A stretch of DNA of 18,063 bases. It comes from Dimargaris cristalligena. Lineage: Eukaryota > Kickxellomycota > Dimargaritomycetes > Dimargaritales > Dimargaritaceae. The notes below the pieces were generated by a model. The model was given only the letters and a program-made list of their open reading frames with translations. It had not been told where the DNA came from and made no database searches. The stretch is from positions 1 through 18,063 of the forward strand of contig JANBQC010000577.1 of NCBI GenBank assembly GCA_027576995.1, read 5' to 3'. A program made the translations under genes and the position numbers. Shown here one piece after another: positions 1-9,678 of the stretch. Every line of letters starts with the position of its first letter. Position 1 is the first letter of the stretch.

Positions 1-1441
1 ACGGAATCTTCGATGGAGGTTTCAATGAAATCTACCCACAATTAGGTAATGCCTAATGCATTGTATTTTATTGTAGTCAATTACAGATGATAGAAGGTTA
101 GTACCCTCATTTAAAAAAATGGGTAACTAAGCTGAAAGCCAGGTGAGTTCTAAACTAGCTGGATATTGCATAGAGTAGATGAATGGGCCACCATTAGTGT
201 CTTCCAGTGTAGTTAGAGACAGTAATATATTAATGGGCTTGGGTATCAGAATAGACAGATTGCCCTTATTTTAGGTGAAGGATGGCTTACCAATACCCTC
301 CTGTTTCAAAAACCAACTTTGTTATTTGTTAGCCCTCCTAATCCGACTTAATCCAGACCTAATGATTGCCTATCCTTATTAGGCCTTATGGTGCCATATT
401 ATCCCTCCCATAGTCACCCCTGGTACTATAGGGTCATCATTTATTCTATACCCCCACTCCTTCTAATCCCAATGCTTTGTACCCAATACTCAACTTATTG
501 ATCCAAGACTCCTATGGCTCCCATAAGAGTCTTCCAGATACAAAGCCATCTCGTCAGACTTCTTATCTATCTATACCTAATCTCAGTAGTATTTCCCTTA
601 GGACCTCCCTCTAGAGCCATCCCCACTGGGACTGGTTCAATTCTTTAGCTTATTCATATCCCCCAATTTACCTCAATAAACTCTATATGCTCATCCCCCC
701 TTGTGTTAACTAGTAAGTATGCCCACTGCATGTCCCTAGTATTTACTTACATCTGTCCTTTATTGGTTAGTATTACACCCCCATCCTAATGCTAGTAGCC
801 CGCTTGGCCGAGTCTAAGCCCCACCTACCATTAGAAGCCTATCCCCAGGACTCTTGACGGACTAAGAGTGGTTAACCTGGGTGACGTTGTTCAAACGGAT
901 TTAAATACCTGGCCATTTTAGTCTGTGGTTATCATACTATAGCCCAAGCAAATATGTTCGACATGGATGTGGGATTAAGTATGGTACAGCTAGCCCTGAT
1001 ATTATTCAACTTCTGAATTAAAATCGAGCTTGCAGGAAACTATTTGCGAGAGAGCTGACAATAGTATGCATTGTAGAGGGTGATACCGAGACCCGATGTT
1101 TTATACCTTTCCTCCAGAGCTTTAGATCTCGACGAGATTTTTGTTATCAGAGTGAAAGAAAGACCATGGAAAAAAAAGGACAAATTAGGTGATGGGCCAA
1201 AGGTTTCAAATAACCGTTGCACCACCGTCACTACCCACCGCAATCGTACCCCGCAAAAAAAATGGATGAAACTATATAATGACCCGCTCATACCATTGCC
1301 AACTTGGTAAGGATGTAATTTAATTTAAAGATTTATCTCATTCATAGCCATGATTAATCGGCAATGGTCAATAGCGGCAATTGTTGCAAAATCAAGTTTT
1401 CAGGAATGGATGCTATTCCCAACAGGCCCGATTCTGACCCA
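1..1441. other. Left-end stretch with no recognised gene
   Basis: Stops are frequent in all six frames and no family motif was found. ORFs here are short, and those reaching past 1442 are antisense to the last exon of the neighbouring E2 gene. The part from about 240 to 880 is C/T-rich on the plus strand and carries a strong imperfect hairpin at 505-533. The stretch probably contains the 3' untranslated region of the E2 gene plus intergenic DNA. No clear AATAAA-type signal for the E2 was seen. Confidence 0.5.
505..533. repeat. Imperfect inverted repeat / hairpin
   Basis: Arms 505-517 and 521-533 pair at 12 of 13 positions around a 3-nt loop. The only mismatch is between 512 and 526. The hairpin lies in the gene-poor left end. 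Function is unknown. Confidence 0.6.
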
Positions 1442-3081
1442 TCAGCTTGATTTGGCGTACAATTGGGTCCACTCCCGGGCTTTAGCATCGAAGGTCCTAC
1501 GATCCGATGTATATAGTTTGGCGGCAGAATCGATCAGTGGCGTGTCAAGGTTGGGATTGCCAATTAACTGAACCATTTCGTTCAAGACTAGTGTCAATAT
1601 ATAATAGTCAATGGTGGAGAAATAATGTTTTAGTGAATTGAAGCTGTATAAGCTGCGGGGCAAAGGCCCATCCGAGAAGGCATTAAGTCATCAAATAGCA
1701 AGTAGGCCTACGTATTGGCTATCCTTGTGTGACTGTGGTAGGATGTTCTTGATATTCTTTTTAAAAAGAATAGACCGGCGGACTTACGTTCGGCAATTTT
1801 GATGGTTGGTTTCCACTGGCCCTCGCGCGATTGGGACAAACAGATATCACCGGATTCATAGTCAATATTGGGATGGTAAATGCGGGTCTTGAATTTGATC
1901 TACACATGATATAGACGTTTAGTCGGGAATCAAATAGGTAGGGTGTATTATATCAGGTGCCGTTTAGGTAAAGGTAATCGTACGAAACCATTTCCAGATT
2001 AACCTTTTTAATGGAGTGTTGCTTTGTTGGCAAAATATAACAATGTTCTTTCCTGGGGTAGGGCCAATGATATATTTAGTTACCTTGGGTGCTTTGAATG
2101 GATATCCGTCTGAAAAGTCAATATGAATCAAGAAATGGCCGCCTTCATAGGGCGTTCCCTTCTGTAAGTCCAATTCATTTGGGGGCGAGAGGAGCGAACG
2201 TATTGAGGTTAGTTGGATGCAAAGGGGGGTACCGTTCTTGAAAAACAAGAGCCAAAGAATATATAGTTTAATTATACGACCAGCTGATTAATCCTACCTG
2301 CCCGTCCATAATCACTAATGTATACAGATAGTCCGATTGGGTTATTTGGCCAATATATATATATATATATGAAAATACAGTATGTTATAACGTATACAGT
2401 GAGATTTATATATGATGAAGCTATGGCTCCAAAGGTTTGGATACAATGGCTGGTCTCAATCATCCAATAGAAAGGGTTGATTGCCAATGCTGCGTACCTA
2501 GGAATTAATCGGACAGTGGTATTGGACATGGGGCCAAAACTGACAGCGCCACAAACTCCACCTAACCAAAAGGCATAGGCCAGCCAATATATGGTCAATA
2601 TACATGTAAGTATCTGTTAAATGGCGGCTACTATCCAAATTGATAAAATGGGACTTACCGTGCCAATCTACGACGGATTCATTATGAAGCTCAATCTGAA
2701 GGCTCGGAATGGGATCTTTCTGAAGTGCGGCGAATTCCTAAAGGTAGCGAATTGATGGATTGGTATGGGTCACAGTGATTTGGATATATAGTTGGTAAGA
2801 TACACGACATGTGCTCTATCAAGCCCCTATTATACACCAGTTTCCGCCAATATGCCTACTAGCCAACCGGTATACTTGAAGGAGCGGATAATTGGAAAGG
2901 TGCAGGTACATTTCCTCACTAAAGTAAGCCGGGCACCAAGTCGACTGGTTAAGGGCGGATAAATAGAGCTAGAGCGGAACCCTCTCCCGACCACGTAAAC
3001 AGAAGTTAGGTTGAACATCACACCCGAGGACTAGAATGAATTGTCCGGATAACGTACTACTTTCAAACGCCGAGTGGACAT
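1442..3081 (-). CDS. Ubiquitin-conjugating enzyme E2 (UBC fold), six exons
   Basis: This E2 accepts ubiquitin as a thioester from E1 and passes it on with an E3, in cytosol or nucleus. Exons read 3081-3061, 2737-2659, 2314-2298, 2161-2084, 1899-1788 and 1587-1442. They join in frame to 150 residues, the classical single-domain E2 length. The N-terminus MSTRRLKEFAALQKDP is typical of helix 1. GTPYEGG and YPFKAPK follow near residues 41-65, then HPN at 74-76 and the catalytic cysteine Cys85 in GDICLSQ, the same numbering as UBE2D-type enzymes. WKP near 94-96 and the C-terminal SDRRTFDAKAREWT helix complete the fold. Exon 1 encodes only 7 residues. Exon 3 is a 17-nt micro-exon supplying the last two bases of a Val codon and IMDGQ. 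Introns use GTAGTA, GTAAGT, GTAGGA, GTAACT and GTAAGT donors. WKPTIK recalls UBE2L3 as well as UBE2D, so the subclass is unresolved. Confidence 0.9.
1753..1772. repeat. 20-bp perfect palindrome in E2 intron 5
   Basis: A perfect 20-bp palindrome of T-rich then A-rich sequence lies just inside intron 5 of the E2 gene, about 15 bases after the donor on the minus strand. In the pre-mRNA it would fold as a hairpin next to the 5' splice site. Its function is unknown and chance in AT-rich sequence is possible. Confidence 0.6.
2353..2370. repeat. (AT)9 microsatellite in E2 intron 3
   Basis: Eighteen bases of uninterrupted AT repeat lie in the intron between the 17-nt micro-exon and exon 4 of the E2 gene's neighbouring intron 2 on the minus strand, that is, between exon 2 (ending 2659) and the micro-exon (starting 2314). 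It is a simple intronic microsatellite. Confidence 0.9.
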
Positions 3082-4171
3082 GGTAGAGAATTGGCCCTTG
3101 TCTTTAGTTGGAATTAATGTGGACTGAGGAAATACAGGGACAAAAAGGATAGGTAAAGTAAAAAAACTCAAATAAACGAGCAGATACAAACATATAAAGA
3201 GTAAGGTTGAGCTCGGTTATTACTAATGGCCTGGGGAGGTGATACACATGGGGGGAATGCCTCTGCCAGGGTATACAGATGGAAGGAGGGGAGGCGGGGG
3301 AATGGTAGGGAGTGTACGATGTTAGGGCAAGTTTAGAAGATTTGGAAAGAGTAGCTTCTATATTCCTTGAGTGAGGGGGAAATACATCAGATGGGGGGGA
3401 TTTTAGGGGCTGCTTTTTACTGCCAATGGCATGGCCGCCACCCACCTCGCGCACACCCCAGATGTATTAGCTATATATTGAGGCAAATGAGTTACAGTTA
3501 AATCCGACCTTGGGCCACTGGTCAATTTAATAAAAGGCCATATGCAAGGCAACCATTCCTCCCATTCTATCATTCACTCATGAACAACCCCACGCCCTGA
3601 CCCCGAAGGGGTGTAATAGGAGGGTTTCAGTACCAAGTGAGCCATTTCCCTTTGACCGTCTATTGAACCAGTCCAGACCATAGAGATACAGCCATGTCAC
3701 TCAAAACTATGGGAATACGGCAGAACAACTTCAATGGCATACGTAGGGGAATCTGTGTTCCGTGATTATATTAAAAATCGCCCACACTACAAATAATATC
3801 ACAGTAGTCACAACGTGAGGCATTTAATGACTTGTAAGAGAGAAGACAATCCAATTTTGCAAAAACCGTAAAGGATTCAGAGTAAGTTGTAGGGCAACGA
3901 CACGCATGCCCAGGGGTGTTTATAAAGGAGAAATAGTGATTTATTAAGGAGCAGAAGAGAGAGGGAGGGTCATATCTATAAACAGACAGTGGTAAAATTT
4001 AAATTATAGAGAGGTGAAATGAGAATAGATGAATAGTGCTGATCCGGAAAATCGGGTTGGTAAATAGAAGGGCAACCAACGGATGGGTCGGAAAAGAAGC
4101 CCTTACAAATAATGTATTATCCGTAGTGAAAGTCAATGGGCAAATATATGTTCGGGTGTGCCATTCCAATT
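3082..4171. other. Intergenic: E2 promoter side and 3' region of the zf-PARP gene
   Basis: No coding sequence was recognised. An open frame at 3104-3454 on the minus strand begins with GTG, not ATG, and shows no family motif. The E2 upstream region has a G-rich plus-strand patch at 3281-3300, which is C/T-rich on the transcribed sense, about 200 bases upstream of the E2 start. It could be a pyrimidine-rich promoter element or a weak quadruplex former. The far end should hold the 3' untranslated region of the zf-PARP gene, with an AATAAA signal at 3940-3945. Confidence 0.5.
3940..3945 (-). terminator. Candidate polyadenylation signal of the zf-PARP gene
   Basis: AATAAA on the minus strand, about 230 bases downstream of the stop codon at 4172. 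It is the nearest canonical hexamer downstream of that gene. No cleavage-site evidence is available. Confidence 0.35.
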
Positions 4172-5899
4172 TTAAACGATGGGCTTCCTAGCACGACGTC
4201 CAACCGACTTGGGTGCCTTAGTTTTATCAGAGGGATTATTGGCCTTCTTGGTCCGCTTAGTAGGCGGCTTGACATCGGCTTCGGCTTCCGCTTCGGCCTC
4301 GGTCTTGTTGGACCTGCGCCGACCCCCCTTCTTGGTGGCGTCCGGGGACTCAGCTACCTTGCTGGGCACCGGCACGACTACTAGGGCCTCGCTGCCATCC
4401 GCTTTGGGCTCCGACTTGGTTACGGCTGGGACCTTGCTGTTCGCTTTGGGCTTCGACTTGGCCATAGCTGAGACTTTGCTATCTGCTTTGGTATCAGCTC
4501 CGGTGCTTACCTTAGTATTAGCCCTAACACGGGTCTTGGTGGCAGCGCTCTTGCGTTCCTGTGTCATGGATTTAGCGGCGGGGACAACCTTCGACTCCTC
4601 CGGAGCGGGTGATTCGCTGTTGATAATGCTACGCCCCCGTGTACTTTTCCTGGTCGGGGCCTCGCTGGGGGTGGTTTTCCGGCCGCGGGGATTTCTACCA
4701 GCAGCAGCACCGTTGACAGTTTTGGGAATGACCGCAGCTTCCTCGGTGACCTCGAGTTCGGCGGGGGAGGCCTTCCGGCCGCGGGGTTTTTTACCAGCAG
4801 CATCGCCGTCGACAGTTTCAGAAACGATCGCCGCCTCCACTGTGACCTCGGGTTCGATGGGGGAGTTTTTCCAGCCGCGGGATTTTCTACCAGCAGCAGC
4901 ATCGTTGTGAGTTTCGGGAAGGACCGCAGCCTCCTCTGTGACCTCGGGTTCGGTGGGGAGGGATTCAGTCCGGATCAACGACGACTTTCCGGCTTCGGTA
5001 GCGGCCTTGGAGGAACCCCGTCCCTTCTTCGGGGGGGCACTCATCGGCTCGATCTCCCCTTCCTTCGGGGCCTTTGCCTTGGCCTTGGTAGAGCGGGTCG
5101 GGGTGCTCTTGGCTTGCGAATCCGAAGTTTCGCCTTCCTTCTTCTCGTCGACTTTGCTTGCAGTTGTGGCGACAGCGGCCTTAGTGGCGATCTTGTTGGC
5201 CTGGTCTCCCTTAGTGGACTTGGGTCTTCCGCGGGGCTTAGAACCCACGACCTTGGGGGTAACTTCAGCCGGCTTAACCTCCTTGTCAGATCCCGCAGCG
5301 GGGCGGTTCTCACTAACCGCCTTGGTCACACGCGCCTGATCATCGGCGGTCAGCTTTTCGAAGTCAGTAATAGTGTCGGCCGCGGTGATCGTTTGAAGGA
5401 TCTCAGAGGTGACACATTCCCTGGGATCATCAATCGTATTAGAGGATGCCGAAAAAATAACATCAAGCAGTTGTTTAGTTTTTTTCTTATCTTTCGAGTG
5501 TAGGGGATAAAAAAAAGCGCCAAAGAGGAGGTGCTTTATATTCGAATCTTAAGGACGGCTGAAGCAGTTGGTTTGAGACACCCATAATACTTACAAGTGA
5601 TACCAGACTTTAGCTGGGGAATCTGTATTCTCGGTCACAACGGCCAGACGCAGTTCGTTTTTTGCGATGGGTTGGTTACAGGCGGAGCCTTTGCATTTGG
5701 AGCGAGCGGCACGGGCGTACTAATATAGTTGAAGAAATAGATGAGAGTCGGGTTAGAAATAAGGTCAAAGATACCAGGTGGGGGGACCAAAAACCCGGGC
5801 GAGATGATGCTATGCGACCAGCTGTTAGTAGGTGGGATTCATTAGAAACGGGGTGCACTGGCGGGGATGGGGTATACCTACCTCGACGACAAATGACAT
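4172..5899 (-). CDS. zf-PARP zinc-finger protein with AT-hook tail, three exons
   Basis: Exons read 5899-5882, 5719-5595 and 5420-4172, giving 463 residues. Residues 1-78 form a PARP-type zinc finger: the domain opens MSFVVEYARAARSKCK, the zinc ligands are Cys15, Cys20, His47 and Cys50 (C-X4-C, then WYHLEC), and a helix FEKLTADDQARV follows. The CX4C spacing matches single-finger zf-PARP proteins of ascomycetes, as recalled, rather than the CX2C of PARP1. Such fingers bind DNA strand breaks; there is no ADP-ribosyltransferase domain here. The remaining 385 residues are low-complexity, Lys/Ala/Pro-rich and probably disordered. They hold a canonical AT-hook KPRGRPK at 109-115, AT-hook-like KPRGRK at 259-264 and NPRGRK at 291-296, and three tandem 32-residue repeats at 203-298. 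A nuclear, chromatin-bound role is inferred. The reading frame continues upstream of 5329 with no ATG in exon 3; the first ATG is in exon 1. Confidence 0.85.
4670..4957 (-). repeat. Three tandem 96-bp coding repeats (32 residues each)
   Basis: Within the zf-PARP gene, three consecutive 32-codon units begin PTEPEVTEEAAV, PIEPEVTVEAAI and PAELEVTEEAAV. They end GRKSRGWKNS, GKKPRGRKAS and GRNPRGRKTT. Each unit couples an acidic-hydrophobic segment to an AT-hook-like basic motif. The first unit has lost the hook core (RGW instead of RGR). Exact 96-bp spacing indicates duplication in frame. Confidence 0.85.
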
Positions 5900-6514
5900 G
5901 ATAGCGTTCGGGCGGGCGGGGTTGGAAAGGAATGTAATGGGCCAAAGATACACTATTCAGCGCAAGATGTTGCCGAACCGGGGCCATGTAAGATTGAGAA
6001 TAAGGTTAAATTAAGCGAGGGGTAGAGCCAAGGAGTTGGTAAAGTGATATAGATTTAATTAGTTAATCGTGGAGGGAAGGTAACATGGCTCAATAATTTC
6101 GAGTCGGTTGGTGCAAACCAGGCCCCGCTTTACTCGCGAGGAGGGGACGATAAGGACCGTCGGTTAATAGGTGGCCCTGTCTAGGCCTGGATCGATGGGG
6201 AGAATCGGCCAATCCGAACTGCGGGATCGACTGGATGTGGGACAACGCCAATAGCCGCCTAAGTCACCTTACCTGTCTCTGGTCAGCGGAAGTAGGGATA
6301 GTGCAGGACGCGAATGCCAAGGCCGGTTGAAGGAGGACGGGGCGCGGAATAGACGAGGACTTTCGAAACGATAAAAGACAGCGACGGAAAGCAAGAGGGA
6401 CAGACCACGAAAGGCGCGTGGAAGCGCGACGGGGGATGTTTTTAATGTCGGTTTTTTTCTTCACCATGGAGGGTGGAAAATTCGGCCACTTCTCCCTCTT
6501 TCTCTCGTTCTATA

Positions 6515-6574
6515 CCCACACCCACATACACACACGTACACACCACACACATCCACATCCACCCACACACACAG
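6515..6574. repeat. CA-rich imperfect microsatellite
   Basis: About 60 bases of nearly pure C and A with irregular CA, CCA and ACAC units on the plus strand. It gives spurious His/Thr-rich open frames in this region. Confidence 0.85.
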
Positions 6575-6961
6575 ACATCCCCTGTGGTGGTGCCTCCTCC
6601 TCTTCCGCTCTTTGTTGACCTAGTCGTACCCAACGGCTCCATCCGCCAATTTAATTCGCTGTCACCCGAACTCTACCTTTCCTCTCGACATCGGTACTGG
6701 TCGTCTACGTGGAATACCTGGAAAAAAGCACCACCTGCCATCAAAAGGTCGAAATGTGGCAGCCCGCATCCAGGAGTATCCTACTTCCGCCTCGGATATC
6801 CCCCTTTTTCGCCTTTCCAAAGTCGGCCCACTTATACATAAAAATTACATCGATCATAAGTGCGACCCATTCGATACCGTAAACCCTATAGCTTCACCAT
6901 AATTGAGTCTCGGTTTATTAAGCATTAATGGTTACAAGCAACATGAGGTGCTAGGGAAAAC

Positions 6962-7006
6962 CAGGTCCTGCACTCCGTTGTGGTGCGAAAAACCGTGCGA
7001 GACCTG
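6962..7006. repeat. Imperfect inverted repeat
   Basis: Arms at 6962-6973 and 6995-7006 are complementary at 10 of 12 positions around a 21-base loop. The repeat is isolated in gene-poor DNA and has no assigned role. Confidence 0.35.
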
Positions 7007-7327
7007 CTGCCGTTTAACTCTCTGCTCTTAAGCGTGATCCCCCCCCCACCCACATACCAAACCAGCCCACCCAGTCCCCTCCATTAATCGGTTCCAGGCG
7101 TGTCCAACTGACCACGCTACCTTAACCCCACCGGCATGGTCTACAGCACTGCCAAAGTACCCTTGTCCATAGCTCACTCTTATTAAGCTCACATCCTTTT
7201 CACCTGGGTGGGTTGAACTGCCGTGTAGGGGAGGTGACGGGGACATACAGCCCATGAAAGTCAGATTTTTTAACCGCCGAAACTGATTATTCAACCCCGG
7301 AAAAAATGTGAATTGATGGGTTGGTAC

Positions 7328-7333
7328 TTTATT
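7328..7333 (-). terminator. Possible polyadenylation hexamer downstream of the reductase gene
   Basis: AATAAA on the minus strand, about 310 bases beyond the proposed stop at 7645. The distance is long, so a nearer variant signal may be the one used. Confidence 0.2.
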
Positions 7334-7644
7334 ATTCCTTATAACCTTTAGAAAAACTATACTGACAGCGCCCTAACATTCGATATTCAACTCCAAATTG
7401 GGAGATGGTCGTGTGTATGGGGGGGGGCTGCCTTGAACAACCGGGCCAAGCAACAGTGGAGAAAACCTCTGTACTTATATATTGACCTCCTTCGTCGTAA
7501 AAGATGGGCTCGATTTCGGATAAAGGCATTACAGAGTTCCGGGCTTAATAGTCGGATGCGATAAATCTATTTGTTAAAAGTTTAAACATTAATGATCAAC
7601 CCAGTACATTTAGAATATAATCATTAGAAATATAAATACGAGTA

Positions 7645-9038
7645 TTACCCCAAATCACCAAGGAACCCATCTCCCCCCAAATTACCTAAAAAGCAAACAT
7701 TAGAGCCGAACTTGACACTTACCTGGTCCGTTACCAAGGGGAATAATACCATTGGGGTTGATGGATGACATGCCGCCATAGTAGATGGCCTTGATATGGG
7801 GAATCTTAACCGTTTGGCCAACTGTTGGGTAGTTCATTCAGGTCCCGAAGGAAATTTCGTACTGTTAGTCAGTCGATTGATGTGAGCAGGGAGATATAGT
7901 AAATAATATACACAACATTCCAAATCTATGGAGTTCCTTTCACTCTAACATAACATGCGACTTACCGGTCGGGACCTGGTAGACTCGGCGAGCCCAGCGA
8001 AGAATGTGGGGATAGTCACTGCCAATGGACTTGAGGTTGCACTTGAAGATTCCATGGTAGGCAGGATCAAAACTAATGCGTAACATAGTCAACTGACAAT
8101 TAATGATTTAGGTTAGTAACGGGTTAGTCTATTCAACCGCATTTCCCCTTGAATAGGATCCAAAAATAAGCGACCTGCTTCCCATTTGAACACCCCCAGT
8201 TCCAACCCACCAAGCAAACATCTGGTGGCACCTACCGAACAATGGTGGTGAACAATCGAACATCGGCCTCGGTTAGTCGATCGCCCACAAGAAACTCAGA
8301 CTGGGTCAAAATACTTTCCAGTCGATCCAACGACCCGAACACTCGCTGACAGTGGTGTTCGTACACGTCCTGCTTGAGAGTGAACCCGGTTTTATACACG
8401 CCGTTGTTGACCGTGTCATAGACCCATTCGTTAATTTCGTCAATAGCTGCACGTTGGGCTTCGGGGTAGAGATCCAAAGCCTGTCCCAACTGGTAGGCTG
8501 GGTCGGTGGTATGAGCGCCTCGCACAGCAGCCCCGGCATTGGAGGGGCTCAGTAGGTCGTCGAAGGCCGAATTGAACATCCGTATGATTTCCGAACTTTC
8601 GTTGTTAACGACCTGCTCCGTTTTCGAGTCCCATAAAATAGGTACGGTGAACCGGCCTACATGGTCAGGGTTCGACTTGAAGTACAGTTGCCGGGCGTAC
8701 TGGAATTCCAGGTGGAGGGGGTCCTCCCCAGCTGTATCCCCAGGGAACTCGCGGTTCAAGTCAAATTGCCAGCCCTGGTCGGTAATGACCGGATGAAACA
8801 CGGACAAATCGATGATGGATTCGAGACCCTTGAGGGCGCGTACGATAATGGTACGGTGGGCCCAGGGACAGCCGTAGGATGCATAGAGATGATAACGGCC
8901 GGCCTCGGGGGGGAAAGCGGTGCCCGGCTCCTGGGATATCCAGTGGCGGTAGGCGGAAGGGGGGCGGTTAAACTCGCCATCCTTGTTGGCCCATTTCTGG
9001 GTCTCTGAGACATTGGCGTATTTCGACGATGTGGCCAT
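7645..9038 (-). CDS. Glutathionyl-hydroquinone reductase (Ecm4/Gto omega-like GST), four exons
   Basis: This enzyme reduces S-glutathionyl-hydroquinones with glutathione, releasing hydroquinone and glutathione disulfide; it belongs to quinone and thiol-stress detoxification. Exons read 9038-8236, 8072-7966, 7821-7723 and 7685-7645, joined in phase to 349 residues, within the usual family length. The thioredoxin-like domain contains ASYGCPWAHRT with the catalytic Cys57 of the family's CPWAH motif, then VPILWD and NNESSEIIRMFN (glutathione binding). The helical C-terminal domain has FLVGDRLTEADVRLFTTIVRFD, split by intron 1 at the Arg, then FKCNLKSI, YPHILRWARRVYQVP and HIKAIYYGGMSSINPNGIIP. 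All four features are family hallmarks. Donors are GTAGGT, GTAAGT and GTAAGT. The last exon adds only about 13 Gly-rich residues. If intron 3 is retained, the protein ends after about seven other residues, so the tail is uncertain. No targeting signal was seen. Confidence 0.9.
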
Positions 9039-9240
9039 GGTGAAGAAGGGAGTGAATGCGTGTATCTGGGAGACGGGGCCCTCGTTAAATATGAAGCACG
9101 TAGTGGTAGTTTCGATTGAATAGACAGACGGTTAGAAAATAAATAAGAAGCTGAGGAGAGCATTACCGATACACACCGAGTTAATTTATGAGAAAATAAA
9201 TAAATTGTCCTGGTTGAACGTGCCCTACATCCCCTTTTAT

Positions 9241-9678
9241 ATGGTTAAAGAATACGCCTCAAAGTACAACAAAAGTAAATGGCGTTTCCCACAATGTTTG
9301 GATTACTCATGGTGGTACTATGTGCATCACCTCTCCCTGACTAATGGGCCTGTTATCTGCCACCTGACCAATGGGTTTCATCGATTGTCCTCCGATTTAT
9401 TAGTCAGGTTTACTGCCCATCTTTGGCTGGCTTACGTTAACAGACGGTTTTTTGGGAAGATCGGCTGTCTGGCTGTTCGACAGAAAATAGCCCAAGGAAC
9501 AGGATTATTAATCAGACAAAATGAATTCAACTGGGACAGAGTCGGCCCTTTCTCCGATTACGCGTTCCTGTTTTTTTACAGCAACTGGGTATATAAACCC
9601 TGGCATAATCTATATCTGATTTGGCCCTCCAGAGAGCTAGGTTATGGCCGAGTTTACGATAATTTTCTATACACTTGA
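9241..9678 (+). CDS. Unrecognised open reading frame, 145 codons
   Basis: The first ATG is at 9241; upstream in-frame codons run back to about 9205 without an ATG. The protein is rich in Tyr, Trp, Phe and Leu, has no obvious signal peptide, repeat or metal-binding motif, and I recognise no family. It lies between the divergently oriented reductase promoter and sequence with no gene. No polyadenylation or splice evidence supports expression. It may be a chance open frame or an eroded gene. Confidence 0.2.
   Translation: MVKEYASKYNKSKWRFPQCLDYSWWYYVHHLSLTNGPVICHLTNGFHRLSSDLLVRFTAHLWLAYVNRRFFGKIGCLAVRQKIAQGTGLLIRQNEFNWDRVGPFSDYAFLFFYSNWVYKPWHNLYLIWPSRELGYGRVYDNFLYT

Larger units (their letters stand above)
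5900..7644. other. Gene-poor stretch with simple repeats
   Basis: No gene was recognised in these 1.7 kb. The right part of 5900-6000 must be the zf-PARP promoter or leader, and it holds an upstream ATG at 5987. A minus-strand frame from an ATG at 6467 reaches a good-looking donor (CAG|GTAAGG near 6271) but leads to no recognisable downstream exon. Frames at 6442-6841 run through a CA-rich microsatellite and look random. A C9 run lies at 7039-7047. The end near 7645 should be the 3' region of the glutathionyl-hydroquinone reductase gene. Confidence 0.5.

Noticed and set aside
3..53. Possible last codons of a plus-strand gene cut by the window edge (GIFDGGFNEIYPQLGNA then stop)
   Set aside because: Too short to support; the only splice alternative would be a 31-base intron, which is implausibly small.
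2272..2598. 108-codon minus-strand ORF
   Set aside because: It lies largely in an intron of the E2 gene, in a frame other than that of the micro-exon, and shows no family motif.
3104..3454. 116-codon minus-strand ORF upstream of the E2
   Set aside because: It begins at GTG, has no family resemblance, and sits where the E2 promoter must be.
4179..5503. Long plus-strand ORFs across the zf-PARP gene
   Set aside because: They are antisense shadows of a GC-rich, repetitive coding exon; the minus frame has the AT-hooks and joins to a full zinc finger.
6442..6841. Open frames on both strands
   Set aside because: They are produced by the CA-rich microsatellite, and no motif is present outside the repeat.
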